64,000 bases of DNA from Tribonema minus (GCA_017506865.1 JAFCMP010000549.1:372001-436000); one strand, 5' to 3'; shown: positions 1-12,375, counted from the stretch's first letter. Program-made: numbers and translations. Notes: a model not told the origin generated them from the sequence alone.

Positions 1-695
1 CATGCATGACACAGACGTGACACCGATGCAGATCAATTCAACCGGCTGGTATTCTCAACAAGAGCCATGGTATTGCCGGCTGATCTATAGGGCACCAGAA
101 CGTAGCTGGCAGGGAAGCCTTGCTGCTGTCAGCTGCTGCTGCTCAGTGAACATGGTACTGCATACCGTAGCACTCACAGTGCACGTCAGGGCCTCGTTCT
201 GCAGTCTTAAGAATCGCAGCGCGTGTGCGCACCGACGATTGGCTGGTGGCCCTGCGGTCACAGGGCACGGCCGGCTGAAACAGGGGTCCTTGGAGAGGAA
301 AGAAGCGGGGGGGCGTACACGTCACCACGAGTCAGCAGCAGGGCGATGTAATGCTGCCATCCTTTGAGTGTGGGAAGGAGGCAGATAGGCGGGGGGGGGA
401 GGTGGGGCGGGGTAACGGGGACGGATAGTGCCGCAAAGAGCGCTTGGCAGAGGGCCTTCAGGAAGACTCTGCTAGCAGTTACCGTACCTCCCTCCCTGTG
501 TACACTCAACTAAAGCAGTAGGTAGCGCAGCATGATATCCCATGCATGCCCCTCCCCCGCCCCATCCCCTGGCCCCTACTCCCCCTCAGTGCTCTTCGGG
601 GGCCACGCAGCTATGCTGCACATGGGCCGAACGCTCCAACGATTGCAGCTGCGGCAGCAGCAGCAGCAGCGCGCACGCTTCTCAGTGGCGAGAAA
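1..695. other. 3' flank of the PP2C gene, no gene seen
   Basis: No exon with recognisable protein similarity is visible on either strand. Short open frames here lack family features. The stretch includes a G-rich run near 390-420 and lies downstream of the PP2C stop codon, which is on the minus strand. Confidence 0.5.
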
Positions 696-3600
696 CTACG
701 CGTCGGCAGCAGGCGCGGCATCGCCGTGCAGCGACGCAACAGCTTCCGCTGCGGCAGCGTCCGCGGCGGCGGCAATCGCGGCAGCTTGCGCTGCGCCGCC
801 TTCCGCAGCAGCGGTGCCTGAATCAGCAGTAGCAGCGGTGCCATCTACAGCACCAGCAACTACTGCGGCTCCTGCTTCGGCAGCAGCAGGTGCTGCCGCC
901 TCCGCAGCATCAGCATTCGCACCCACAGCTTCCGCAGCAGCGGCGGCAGCGGGCGCCTGCGCGGCATCGGCGGCTAAGACGGCCGCCGCTGCTTCGGCAC
1001 CTGCAGCAGCGCCCGACGGCGGCAATTCCGAGGCGTCGCTGGCCGCGCGCTCCAGCGCCTCCTTCGCCGCCGCACGCGCCGCCTCGTACGCGACAGAGTC
1101 ATCGGCGCCGCCGTTCGCAGCGCTGCTGCCGTCGCCGTTGCCCCCATCCGCGAGCGCCGCCGCCGCGACCATGGAGTAGTCTCCGGACGCCCTGGCACTA
1201 ACGCCGTCGCTCCCCGGGCGCAGCCTCAGGTCGATAATGACGCAGCTGCAGTTGTCCATGGTGCCCTTGGCGAGGCAGCGCGCGAGCAGCGCCTCCGCGA
1301 GCGCGCCGACCATGCTCTCGCGCGCGTGCCGCGCCGCCGCCTCCGCCGCCGCCGCCGCCGCCGCGCGCCGCGTCGACGGCAGCGCGAGCACCGGCAGCGG
1401 CGCCTGCGACGCCGCCGAGGCGGCGCTCGCCGCGGCCTCGTCGAGCTCGTCGTCGGTCATTTCGTCGGCGTTGCCGGCGCTGGCGCGGCGCTCGCGGCGC
1501 GCGGACGTGACGACGGCCCACTCCGCGAGCAGGAAGTCGCACACGTTCTGGTTAGACATGACGTCCCACACCTGCGGCATTTTATTGGGGGGGGGGGGGG
1601 GGGGGAGGGGGGGGTGAGGCTCAGCTTGAATGTGTGTCAGAGTGTGTCGGGCACCGCATGCAGGCGGCGATGGGCTGGTCTTTCAAAGCAGTTCAGTCAG
1701 CTCAGTAATTGAACCGTGTCAGGGAACAAGGGCACCGCTCACACGCAACTTGACCATTCGTCGAGCACAGTGGACTGCAGCAAGGGGGCACCCTTAAAGG
1801 ATGTCACTTGATGAAACACCGCAAGCTGCGCCGCGAGTGCAGTTCCTGCAACAGTACGTACCGCACTTGAAACGTCACATACGCATTTGCACCCAAAAGT
1901 GCAACAAATGCAACAAATGCTCACTGCCAGTGTATAGTACTGTGTACGGTACTGTACTGTACTGTACTGTACTTACCCTGTCGCACGCCAGTATGCTGAA
2001 CTGATCACGTGCAACAGTCTGGTGGACTGACAGTGTACAGTACCACCGTGTAGTGTACTGTAGTACTGTACTGCAATGTACTGTACTGCACGTAGCCCAT
2101 CGCGCGCCAATATGATGAACTGATCAAGTGCAGCAGTCTGATGGACTGCCAGTGTACTATACAACCGTGTACTGTACTGTACTGTACTGCACTTACCCCA
2201 TCGCTGGCCAATATGATGAACTGATCGTCATCCTGTCGTTCCATTTTGACCACCGCTGGCCGTGGGGATACTATTTGCTCATCCTGAGGCCTGCACACAT
2301 ACGCACACACCAATAGGTGACATCAGTTGAGTTGGCGGAGGGAAGAGCATGGGAATGACACTGGCGACGGTCGTTCATCCGAAGGCGCGCATACATGCAT
2401 ACACACCAGAACATCTATACATGACATCAGTTGAGGTGTCAGATGGGAAAGCATGGGTATGGCACTGGTGTCACAATGAGCGGGTGAAGTACATTGCTTC
2501 AATAGAGTCCAGCGTCAATGCGATGGGGTGTGCGCATGTCTGGACAGACCTGCGCCCGCAATCATCGTACATTGAGCGTTGCAGCCTCGTCTACTCTGTT
2601 TGCCATGTACTATGCCGTGCACATGCGTCATGCACTTTGTAATCTGTTTTGAAGCGACAGTCGTAAAACATTCACCCTGTGCTCTTACACCATACCCCCC
2701 CCTCCCCTCCCTGTACCTACACCAGCGCTCACCTCCGCTTGTCCGTCTTGAAGTGGAAGTCCCCGAGCGTGCGGCTCGTGGCCATGGCCATGTAGCAGTT
2801 CGGCGCCATCACGCGCGGCACGGCGGGGTCAAACACATCCACATACCCCCCCGCGCGCCGAATCCGTGCTCTCTCCTCCGGAACATTGGGCTTGTGGTCC
2901 GTAGACAGCGCCACCGCCGCGCCGCCGCGGCACAGCACGGCACGCGAGTCGCCGCAGTTTGCCACCCACAGGTGCGTGTCGCCCACGACAGCGCAGATGG
3001 CCGTGGTGCCGTCCTTGGTGGCGGCTTCGCGCAGCGCGTTGTCCGTGTCCAGGAAGCCCTGCAGGGGGTGGCAAGTGGGGGAAGGGGTAGGGGGGGTGAG
3101 GGGTGTACCCAACAAGATTAAACTCAATTCAACCAAATCTTCAGAGGTATGGCAAAGCCTTGGCTTCACGTGCTTGGTTGTACCACTGCCAATACTGCTG
3201 TGAGCAAGACGGCGTGAATGCGCATCTTGCAGAGGACACCCATGCTGCTGGCTGGGCCACTTTGAACACCAGAGCACAATCAGAACTATTGTGTGATGAC
3301 GAGGAAACTGTAACTGCCAACAGTTTCACAAAGGTGATGTCATCTGCATCATGAACATCACATTCGTGCAGCTGAAACGCACTTCACCTCCAATCAATGT
3401 GTATGTAGCAGCACGCCATACACTACCAGGGCTTTCCACGGCACAGCGTTCAGCGCGCCGGCAGTCCTTTATGACACTATGTGCCAGCAAGCCCCAGTGA
3501 CCGTACAAAGCTCCTGGGAAAAGGTTTTGCGTGAGCCCAGAACTACCACATGGCTGCACTTCAACTGGTGACGCTCCATGCGCCATCCGTGCTGTCGAAG

Positions 3601-4510
3601 GGACCTCTGCTCTGAGACAAATGGCGGCTGACGAAGCAGCAGTACCAGCATACCCTAGCAGTATCATACAAACCCCAAGCCGACGCTTCGAGCTGCCATC
3701 AGTGCAACAGCATTGACTCTGCAGTACAGCATCGCGTGCCCTTGACTAGCGTCTCGATCTCTGCTTCGGGTTGGCCTGTCTGCTTCACCTCTGGCATGGT
3801 GGTGAGCTGCGCTTCCAACATCTATAAGCCTGAGTGGCCTCGTCAATTCCATCACTTCCTGATACCTTCCCATAACACAGAGTCGGACTTTAACCCTTAC
3901 CGCAACTCTAACCACCAGACACTGCACCGTGTTACAGAACTGTTGGCTCCTCGTGCATGCCAAAAGCACGCTTCGCCTCGTCCCCGCAAACGCCAAGGGA
4001 CATGCAACTTCCACTGCAACAACTCGCCTGCACCAGGACATGCGGCCTCACCCAAACATTTCAACTTCAACCACCACTTCAACTTCAATGACTTGCTGCA
4101 CCAGGATGCGCGATCCTCATCCAATACCTCAACTCCAACCACTACTTCAACTTCAATGAATCGCCTGCACCAGAGCGCGCCGAACACCTCCAGTAACTCA
4201 ACTTCAACCACAACTTCAACTTCAACAAACTCGCCTGCACCAGCGCGCCGTCCACGTCCCCCGCCTTCCACTGCGCCGACTTCACCACAGCCGGCACGAT
4301 GTGCTCCGACGCAAAGGACGAAGCAGACGGGCCCGAGTGTCCATCGAAGATGCCGCCAAAGACCACGTCAGGCGCGCCGTTGAAGTTTGCGTGCGCTATC
4401 GCCATATCCTCCTGGTTCCGCCGCCAGCCCTGCATCTTGCACGTGGCTGCGGCCACGTGCAGTTTCTCGTGCCATACGAGGCTGAGCTCCTTCTCATCGT
4501 TCGGCGCGCC
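696..4510 (-). CDS. PP2C-family Ser/Thr protein phosphatase, 5' exon not found
   Basis: This is a metal-dependent protein phosphatase (PPM/PP2C) that removes phosphate from Ser/Thr of target proteins. Exons on the minus strand are 4510-4235, 3058-2733, 2290-2197 and 1571-696, and the phases agree at each join. The visible 523 residues carry the family motifs in order: QGWRRNQEDM and GIFDGHSG (first metal-binding Asp), DGTTA, VANCGDSRAV, TSRTLGD, ILASDGVWDV and DNCSC near the C-terminus of the fold. After that comes a long low-complexity Ala-rich tail of roughly 170 residues that typical PP2Cs lack. The intron after 4235 begins with GC (GCGAGT), so it is a GC-AG intron. The first visible exon opens with GAPNDEKELSLVWHE after a CAG acceptor and has no Met, so at least one upstream exon is missing from this model. 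Junction copies fill three of its introns. Family assignment is very secure. The start and the substrate are unknown. Confidence 0.9.
1930..2226 (-). repeat. Three tandem copies of a PP2C donor junction
   Basis: The end of the exon encoding QFIILASDG and its GTAAGT donor (2226-2191) is repeated twice further into the intron, near 2125-2090 and 2005-1972, at a spacing of about 100-120 bp. The copies keep the exon-like bases (…CAGTTCA.CATA.TGGC…) followed by a TACTG-rich intron start. The copies carry substitutions in the Asp-Gly motif and one has lost the GT. A (TACTG)n microsatellite lies at about 1937-1975. Confidence 0.8.
4021..4235 (-). repeat. Four tandem copies of a PP2C GC-donor junction
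   Basis: The exon end GCGCTGGTGCAG and the GCGAGT donor recur about every 69 bp, with junctions at roughly 4235, 4166, 4097 and 4029 on the minus strand. Each copy is followed by GTTGAAGTTGAAG-like sequence. The first copy is the functional junction by phase and protein homology, and the others are diverged. Confidence 0.8.
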
Positions 4511-5170
4511 CTGTCGTGGTGCGCAGCGGCGGCGGCGCGCAATGGCAGCAGCGATCAGCGGCGCGCACGCAATACGTACACACAGCAGCGCGCAGCTTTA
4601 AATCATGCAATTGTATTCTTGCGTGCATGTATTGTGAAATTGAATTCTGTTTGTGCCATATGAGGCTGAGCTCCTTCTCATCGTTCGGCGCGCCCTGTCG
4701 CGGCGCAAAGCAGCGGTGGCGCGCAATGGCAGCAGCGATCAGAGGCGCGCACGCAATGCGCACACACACAGAGAGTGGCGGCAGCATGAAAGTCATGCGA
4801 TTGCCTGCGTGCAGGTATTGTGAAATTGAATTCTGTTTGTGCCATACGAGGCTGAGCTCCTTCTCATCGTTCGGTGCACCCTGTCATTAGCGTAGCGGCG
4901 GTGGCGCGCAATGGCAGCAGTGATCAGCAATACGTACACAAGAGAGGGCGGCGGCAGCGCGGCAGCCTGAAGGTCACGCGATTGCATTTCTGCGTGCGTG
5001 CATTGTGCGATGGGTTTCTGTTTGTGCCATACGAGGCTGAACTCTCTCTCGTCGTGCTGCGCGCCCATTGTCACCGAGCACGGGCGGCAATGGCTTGCAA
5101 TGGCAGCAGTGATCAGCAGCGCGCGCGTGATGACATGACCAAGCGCGGTTACAATGCACACATGCATACA
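4469..5170 (-). repeat. Four tandem ~185-bp copies of a PP2C acceptor junction
   Basis: Units start at about 4469, 4653, 4839 and 5024. Each holds the acceptor and the first exon bases (coding for DEKELSLVWH or a variant) and then a shared intron-like stretch containing GCAATGGCAGCAG. The unit nearest the rest of the gene (4469-4652) runs on into the true exon. The distal copies are progressively diverged; one reads DEREFSLVWH. Confidence 0.85.
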
Positions 5171-7545
5171 TGCGTGCGGGGAAAGCGGTCAGCGCCGACA
5201 GCGCAGCAGCCAAGACGTCATGCGATTCCACGACCTCTAATTGCATATGTGCATGCGTATATGCGCTCCCTCATATCATATGTCCCTCATATCATATGTG
5301 ATATGAGGGACGACTGATCCATCATCAACCCGTCAAGCCAGCGTACCAACGTCACATGCGGTGCGCGTCCGGCGGCACAGCATAAACACCAAGGTTGCGG
5401 TGCGCGTCCGGCGGCACAGCATAAGCACCAAGGTAAGGTGATGCACATACTTCTGCATGTGAGGTTCATTTTTTAAGGTTCATAAAGTTCAGGAAAAGGG
5501 AGCTATTCGGCGCCACTCACAACAGAGCAAGAAGTGCATGACAGAAGGGTACTAATAGGGTGACGTCAAGCGCACTGTCCATGCCTTGCTGATGATCATG
5601 ATCAGACCGTGTTAACTAGCCTGATAGGACCTCCTGACCCAACACTGCGTATGCAGTCTGCAGCAACAACGCTCGACCTCACCCTGACCCTGCTCTGAAG
5701 GTAGCCCTACCCGCAGGGTCAAAGCTACTGATTTATATACTTCGAAGTTTATAATGTATATATGAGTGCCAATGCAACAGCGCAAGTAGGCAGTATGTGA
5801 ATAACCGTTGCATTGATTGCTGATGTATTTGATGAACTCAATGCCTATGAGTGATTGACCATGCAATGCACAGGTACAAACCTCCCTCTCACTGTAACCT
5901 GGTCACCCAACTGAAGAAAATCAAAATTGCTAGGGTTCGTACCTATCCCGACCTAGACCAATGAGTTGTACCGTGCGCTGCCATTACATACAGGGAAAAT
6001 CAAGTCCCTGCGTGGCTGGTAGTGCGTACGAACAATCACACATGGTTGCGCAGCACAGCAGTGCAGATGCAATTTGCGGAAGGTGGCCGACAACTGGCCT
6101 CGATAAACGTTGGCTGCACTCAATGGTTCCCAGCAGCCTGGCGGCGCTTTGGGTGACTCTGTTTAGCTGTTTGAGCACCAGCGCTGCCTGCTGAGCCGTG
6201 GCAGCAGGTAGTTGATCACTGCAGCTGCCATGCTGTCGCATGACAATCGGATGCCTGTAGCGGCACCACGAGACCTACTGCAGCGCAGCAGCTACAACCT
6301 TGCACAATGTGCAAAGGTAGCGATACTGCTCAAACAGAGGCGCTCCAGTGGTGCGCAGCTGTGTCCAATGCGTCGAATGCTGCAGAGGGATCGCCATGGC
6401 AATCTCGGCGATCTCAATGTCTGCTGCCTGGGCATAGACTTCTGGGGTCGTGAAAATTGCGCGTGGATGCTTGAACATTTTCACCGACACTCCATCATCA
6501 CATGTTTGACCACAAAGGCAAATGTCAAATTTTAGGTGGAGCTTGCAGTTGCGTAGACCTGGTTCAAAGAGAGAAGTTGCGTATGCAGCAGCGTGACAAT
6601 GCACACAAGGTCCTGCCTCACCCATGAACGAGATCGCGATGGTACTATATGCTACCCGTACACTCGTTTGTCCAGCTTAGCAAGGATTGACGGGAAAAGG
6701 GGCTGCCCCTGCCGAAAGGTGGGCATGGTGAGGTGCGAAGGTGTGCTATACGAGTGCCAGCAGGGCTAAGCTGCAGCAGTCGAATTGTCGCCTGCTGCAG
6801 AGCCTCGAAGCAAGGCAGAGTTGCTTGTTGTAAGCTTAATTGTCTGACGCGACTGGCAAGCCAAGCGCGACAGGTCGCGTTGCAGGGAGCATCACGGCGG
6901 TGACCACCACAGATGCGTGTGGCAAGAGTGCGTCAAGGCAAGGCGCTCAGGCTTGAAAGTCGTTAAGGTGTGTTGCTGACTGCGAATTAGCGTTGTCAGC
7001 ACGGCGCCCTGCAAATATCGCATTTGCCACCAACTGCAAGTTTCCTGATCAAGCCCCAAAGCGTGCTGTTACCCACCTCTAGAAAGCTGCTCTTCACTAC
7101 TGGTGGAGCGGCGGGCTTCGAGCCCCCGCATCCCATACTCCTGCTGCTCCCGTCGTCGCTTTACGCTGCCTCCGTTGCCTGCTCTCGTTGATTACTGGTG
7201 TTTGATTACAGCGCCTTTTTCGCCAAGCTGGCTGAACCAAGCACCGATGCGCCGTCGATGAGCTAGTCTGGCTCGCCTTCGCCTCCCCCCCTGCAAATGG
7301 CGTCTCCTGAACACACCTTCTCTCACTGTGTGGCGTGACCCATCTCAGTAACAACCCTGCGCACTGCTTCAATCAGCACAGCTGCGTGCACGTGAGTTCT
7401 GGCACTAGCTACGTGAGTTCTGGCAATTAGGTTGCAACGGAGGGCAGCCGGGAAAGGAAGGGGCTAGACGAGCTTGATTCCTTGACTAGAGCTGCCTCGC
7501 CCTCGTCAATCGTCGTCTTCATTCTGGTGGATAGTGTTTCCAGTC
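5171..7545. other. Intergenic stretch, probably holding the PP2C first exon and the UPF3 5' region
   Basis: I recognise no complete gene. The missing first PP2C exon should lie here on the minus strand but cannot be picked out. A 39-bp unit is directly repeated at 5358-5396 and 5397-5435, and a perfect hairpin is annotated separately. No tRNA or other RNA gene was recognised. Confidence 0.4.
5282..5311. repeat. Perfect inverted repeat, 13-bp arms with 4-nt loop
   Basis: The arm GTCCCTCATATCA is followed by TATG and then its exact reverse complement. Another copy of the arm's core (CCTCATATCATATG) sits just upstream near 5270. Its role is unknown. It could be a terminator-like hairpin or a remnant of a small inverted-repeat element. 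Confidence 0.8.
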
Positions 7546-9585
7546 ATGGCACAGGATTCGGCACCGCCGCCACACCAGAAGCAGCAGTCATCGTCCAAGC
7601 TTCAGCAGCATCCCAAACAGCAGCCTCGGAGCACTAAGGCGGACAAGGCAGGTCTCAAGGGAGGCACACCGACAAAAGCCGCACCGAAGCCTCATGTTCA
7701 CAAGGAAGCACGTGCGCCGCCTCCGGCTCCCATCAAGGTATACAAGCGGAATGCCCTGATGTTGTTGCGTAGCTCCCTGGCTGCAGCGCATTCCTTGTGC
7801 TTCCATTGTGTGCTGTTGTGTGCAGAGGCCCTCATGCCATGCTGCAGCATGTCGCATACTGTGCCACTTGCCACTGTTGCTGCTTCTCCCATCACTTAGA
7901 TGTGATGTCGCTTGCGCGCTTGCATCAATGCTGGTGCGTGAATGCGCCTGCTCTGATGCATGCCATTGCCGTGCAAGCACCGGCTTAGGCTGCTGTTGAC
8001 GAGACTCCCAATACCACTTCCTGAGGTCAGATCAACTGCCAATCGTTTCACCCTGCACCAGCGCTCTCACAGGCATCACCACTGCCGCACGCGCACTCCT
8101 CACTCCGTCTCTCACACACCACCGGCGCAGATCGTGGTGCGGCGCCTGTCGCCCTACTTCACGCCAGAAGACTTCAACTCCCTCATGGAGACCGTCGCAG
8201 CGGAGGCCGCCAGAGCCGAGCGCCCCCTCGCCTTCACCGTCCTCTACTACTCCCCCGGCAAGGTCTCCAAGAAGCGCGGCAAAATCACTGGCGCCGGCTA
8301 CCTCGTCGTGGAACGCGCAGCAGGTGTCACCCCCGCTGCCGCTGTCGACGCCGTAGCCGCCGCCGTGAATTTGACGGCAGCGGCGTTCGACACGCACGCG
8401 CGCGCCGATCCGGACGCCGCGAGACCCCTCGTCGAGCTGGCCCCCTACCAGCGCGTCTTCCGCACCAAGCCGCGCCGCGACAACCTCGACGGCACCTTCG
8501 AGCGCGACCCCGACTACCGCGCCTTCTGTGCCGCGCTAGAGCGCCCCGTCGACAAGCTCCCCAGCGCCGACGTGCAGCTCGACCAGCGCGCTGCCGCCGC
8601 CGCCGCCGCTGCTGCCGCCGGCGATGACGCCGCCGCTGACGATGGCGCCCCCGTCGCCGCGCTGGTGCAGTACATCCGCGAGCGCAGAGCCGCGCGCGCC
8701 CGCCCGACGCGCGCTGCTGTCGCTGCTGCTGCGCCCGCCGCCGCTGCCGACGCGAGGAAGCCTGGCCGCGCGGCGCCAGGGCAGAAGGCGCCGCCACGCG
8801 GCAGCGCGCGCAGTTATCCGCCGGCGCCGCCTGCCCCGGTAGCAGTCGCCGCCAGCGCCAGCGCTGCTGCTGCCGCTGCCGCGCCTGCCGCCAACCCGAA
8901 CCCCTCTGTGGAGCCGCAGCACCATGCGGAACGCAGCACCGGAGGGGGTAAGGGGAATGCAAAGGGGAAGCATGCGGCGACAGGCGGCGACACCGGCGGC
9001 GGCGGCAAGCACGAGCGCGCGCCACCGCCGCCGCGGCCGCACCCGCACCCGCCCGGCCCGCCACCACGGCCGCTCGCGCCGCAGAGAGGCGGCGGCGACG
9101 CGCCACCAGACGCGGCGGCAGCAGCGCCGGTGCCGCCGCCGCCGCCGCCGCCAGCTGCAGGACCCGTAAAGCGCGGCGGCGGGAGCGGCGGACGCGGCAG
9201 GGGCCGCAGGGGCGGAGGCAGCGGCCGCGGCTCACCGGGCGGCCGCGGCAGCGGCAGCGGCGGAGGCGGCGGCAGTGTTGGTGACAGCCCCGGTGGTGAA
9301 GCTGGCAGCGGCGGAGGCGGAAGCGGCGGCGGCAGTGGAGCAGCAGCAGCAGCAGCAGTGCCACCACCGCCGGCCGGTGGTGCGGCGGCGGCACCTGCGC
9401 ACGATACGGAGGCACGCGGTGGCGGCAGCGGCGGCAGGGGGAGGGGCAGGGGCAGGGGGCGGGGGAAGGGGCCGCGGGGTGGTGGCGGCAGGGACGGCGG
9501 GGGGCGGGGGTCGCCTGATGTGAAGAGGGCACCAGGCGGAGCTGCGCCAAAGGTTGCGATAATGGCACGGAACTCGGGCACTTGA
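7546..9585 (+). CDS. UPF3: UPF3-like nonsense-mediated mRNA decay factor
   Basis: UPF3 bridges the exon-junction complex and UPF2/UPF1 in nonsense-mediated mRNA decay. Exons are 7546-7737 and 8131-9585, joined in phase 0 (548 aa). The 64-residue first exon is Lys/Gln/Pro-rich. The second opens with IVVRRLSPYFTPEDF, the start of the Smg4/UPF3 RNP-like domain (about residues 65-185). That domain ends with the diagnostic block VELAPYQRVF…TFERDPDYRAF, closely resembling the EFAPFQ…IDDDPEY region of other UPF3 proteins. The remaining ~350 residues are low-complexity: Ala/Pro runs, then RGG/GRGRG-rich sequence likely to bind RNA. I could not see a clear C-terminal exon-junction-binding motif. The ATG at 7546 is preferred because no in-frame ATG precedes it after the upstream stop. 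Family confidence is high. Confidence 0.88.
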
Positions 9586-10034
9586 GGGTGCTGGCACCCC
9601 TGGCAGAAGGAAGCGTGCGCGCGGCGGAACAGGAATTGCGAAGGAGAGCCGAGTTCGGCGCTGCAGGCGAGCGCTGCGGCAGTGGCAGCAGCACCATCGC
9701 CACCAGCAGCAGCAGCGCAGTGGCTGCAGCGGCAACGCACAGAGGCCTGCAACTTACGTACCTACCTGGGGGCGGAAAAGAAACTCGCGCTGTACAGAAC
9801 GGCCGCCGCCGGCTCTCGCCGCGGCGCAGCTGCAGCAGACGCTGCCGTGGCGCTCGCCGCGCGCTGCGGTCGAGCATCGCAGAGCGGTGTGCATCTGCAC
9901 ATAGTTCTGTGGCCCTGTTGAGCCGTGTGCATGCCTACTAGCCGATGGCTGGAGGCTGACACGCCCACGCCCGTCGCCTTAAGCGTGCATGCCACGCAGC
10001 CGCCGCTAACCAGTTGCAGGCTCGACAAGAGCGG

Positions 10035-10205
10035 GTTGTGGGCAGCGGCGGCGCGGCGGCAGCGGCGACGCGGCGGCAGCGGCGACGCGGCGGCAGCAGC
10101 GGCGCGGCAGCAGCGGCGGCGCGGCGGCAGTGGCGGCACGGCAGCAGCGGCTGTGCGGCAGCAGCTGCGGCGCAGGTGCTGCGGCGCGACGCAGCGGCGG
10201 AGAAG
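10035..10205. repeat. GCGGCGGCAGC-rich low-complexity tract
   Basis: Imperfect tandem CGGCAG/CGGCGG triplets span about 170 bp downstream of the UPF3 stop. Every frame reads as Ala, Arg or Gly/Ser runs, so the open frames here are compositional. Confidence 0.75.
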
Positions 10206-11129
10206 CGGGCTCGGCATATCAATGTGATGCGCGCTGCACTTCTGAGCAGGGCCATGCGTGCCGTCAAGCCGCGCATTTCTTGTGTGTGTCTTGTCCTATT
10301 TGTTCGCGCCGTTGCACATGGTATGTATGTACCCTTTGCATATCACGGCGGGGTGGTGGCTGTCGCTGTATCGCGCGTGCAGTATGGATTGTGATCATAC
10401 TCAGCTGTCCTCCCTTGACACTGTATGCCGCTTCTCTGAAGCATTACTGCACACGTCTTTATTGTTGCATGCTGTAAAAACGTCCATATGCATACTTCAC
10501 ACCTTGTTTGCGCTCTCGTGTTGACTTGCAGATCAGGGCCATAGCACGTTTTAGGAAGATGGTACTGTAGCAGCCAAGGGGCGGGGTTGGCTTGATGGGA
10601 ATGCTGTTGGTGTTCTGCTCCTGACTCTGATTGGACGACGTAGCGCTATCAGTACCGTTGAAGGATGGTGCTGACATTGTGACATGAGCATCCATGGTGC
10701 TTCACTGAACCAATCTGCTTCAACAACATCTAAACACCATCAGTGTCGTTTGTGAAATTGCGCTGACATTGTGACGTCAGCATGAATGGCGCTCCACTGC
10801 CACAACCTGCTCCAAAAACAAAATGCCATCGGCTTTGGGCACAGCCTGCCCCCCCCCCCCCCCCCATTCCATCAACTTCACGGTGACTTTTGCAATTCAC
10901 GGTGCCAATATGCAGACAATCAAGTTTGAATAAACAGGGCTCAAAGATACGCTGTGCAGCAGCGCCCACACCACAACTATCCACCATTGAATATGCTGGT
11001 GTGGAAAGTACTTTTATTGATTTCGCTTCGCAAGGGGCGCGAAAAGCCCTCTCTTTGAATGTGCACTCAATGCAACATTCCTTCTCCGAAGAGAGACTCA
11101 ACCGCAAACAGGCTTCCCCCTCTTCACAC

Positions 11130-11290
11130 TACCACCAACACCCCACAACCAAACCCTGCTTAGGGTTGCCCAGCCGTGAGGCACACTTGTCCCGTCTTGA
11201 AAAAGATTTATGCAGGCCTGGGTCGCCTTTGACAGCGCCCAGAACTGAGGACCATGCTGACACGTCTGAATCACGCCTCCAGGCAAAATG
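11130..11290 (+). repeat. Dispersed repeat, copy 1 (partner at 32330-32510)
   Basis: About 150 bp matches 32330-32510 in the same orientation with scattered substitutions. Shared blocks include AGGGTTGCCCAG.CGTGAGG, TGCAGGCCTGGGTC and TTTGACAGCGCCCAGAAC. A shorter relative of the GCGCCCAGAACTGAGGAC block appears near 11521-11540. This looks like fragments of a mobile or formerly mobile element. No coding potential was recognised. Confidence 0.75.
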
Positions 11291-11824
11291 ATCACTGGGC
11301 ACCAGGCACTGGTGGTAAGGGTATCAATGCTGTTGCTATGAAGAGTCCAACCCAACCCCAACAAACCCCACCCAAACCCCGATCGGTCCCCACTTTCATG
11401 CTGCACCAAAGTGCCTAAGCTACTGCCTCTACACGACCAGACCCACTTTGAGGCCTCCCATGTCTCTGCCAAAATGGTCCTAACCGTGAACAGCTTTGTG
11501 CAGGCCTGGGCTACAGGTAGCAGCGCCCAGAACTGAGGACAATGGTCATGGACCACTAAGTGCCAGGCACTGGTGCTGCAAAGGCTGATGCTGTCACTCC
11601 AGCAAGCATATCTACTAAAACCCGCCCTTCTATTTGCTAGTGTTACCCCCCCCGGTGTCCCCGGCCGCACACTGGAACCCCTGCTGCGAACTCCTTCCTC
11701 CTGCTGCTCCTGCTCCTGCTCCTCCGCGCCGCTCCCGCCAAGCAGCTGCCGCCGCCTGCCCCGTCGCCGCGCACAGGCGCCGCTCTCTAACCACATGCCT
11801 TGGACAACACTCCGCAGAGTTGTA

Positions 11825-12375
11825 TGACTAACAATCAAGGGTGCCGCGAGGCCCCAAGATAGTGTCCTTGTGTCTGTTGTGGGTTGAAGGCGTGCGCCAT
11901 CGCCGGCGGCAGGGACGGCGGCGGATAGGCTCCGGTCTTCGACGGTGTGGTTGCAGGTGTTGGTGTTCGCGTTGATGATCTTGGCGCAGCAGGCAGCAGG
12001 CTTGACACTCGGTCGCTGCGTCGGCGTAGGCCACCAAGCAGGCGAAGCCGCCACCTGCTTGCGCCGTCGCCGCATCGCTGACCCTCCCCACGGACAAGAC
12101 TCTGAAAGAGTGTGTGTAATAACAATCAAGGGTACCGCTAGGTCCCAAGATAGTGTCCAGATGTGAGGTGCTGGGGCAGCAAATGCGGTGTACGGCGGCA
12201 AGTGCTGGTGGAGGCAGCGCAGGTCCGATGTCCACAGTCGCCGATGCAGCATTCGGGGCCAGAGGTGCCAGCAGAAGCTGCGGTTTGCCGCCACACGAAC
12301 AACACTCCATAGGAGTAGGGTCAACAATCCAGGGTGCCGTGAAGCCCCGGGATAGTGTCCTTGGTGGCGAACTTG
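11825..12375. repeat. Three diverged direct copies of a ~50-bp core
   Basis: Cores near 11830, 12120 and 12323 share ACAATC.AGGGTRCCG..., a short variable block and GATAGTGTCC, each preceded by an ACACTC-type motif. On the minus strand each core can be read as DTI-x-G-x-x-GTLDC, and on the plus strand as TI(K/Q)GA.(R/K)P(Q/R)DSV. I cannot decide whether one strand was once coding. Confidence 0.6.

Noticed and set aside
532..1179. 215-codon plus-strand open frame, Ala-rich
   Set aside because: It is antisense to the Ala-rich tail of the PP2C gene. GC-rich Ala codons stay open in several frames.
8327..9877. 516-codon minus-strand open frame opposite UPF3
   Set aside because: An Arg/Ala/Pro-rich shadow of the UPF3 low-complexity tail. 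The plus strand has the recognisable domain and intron.
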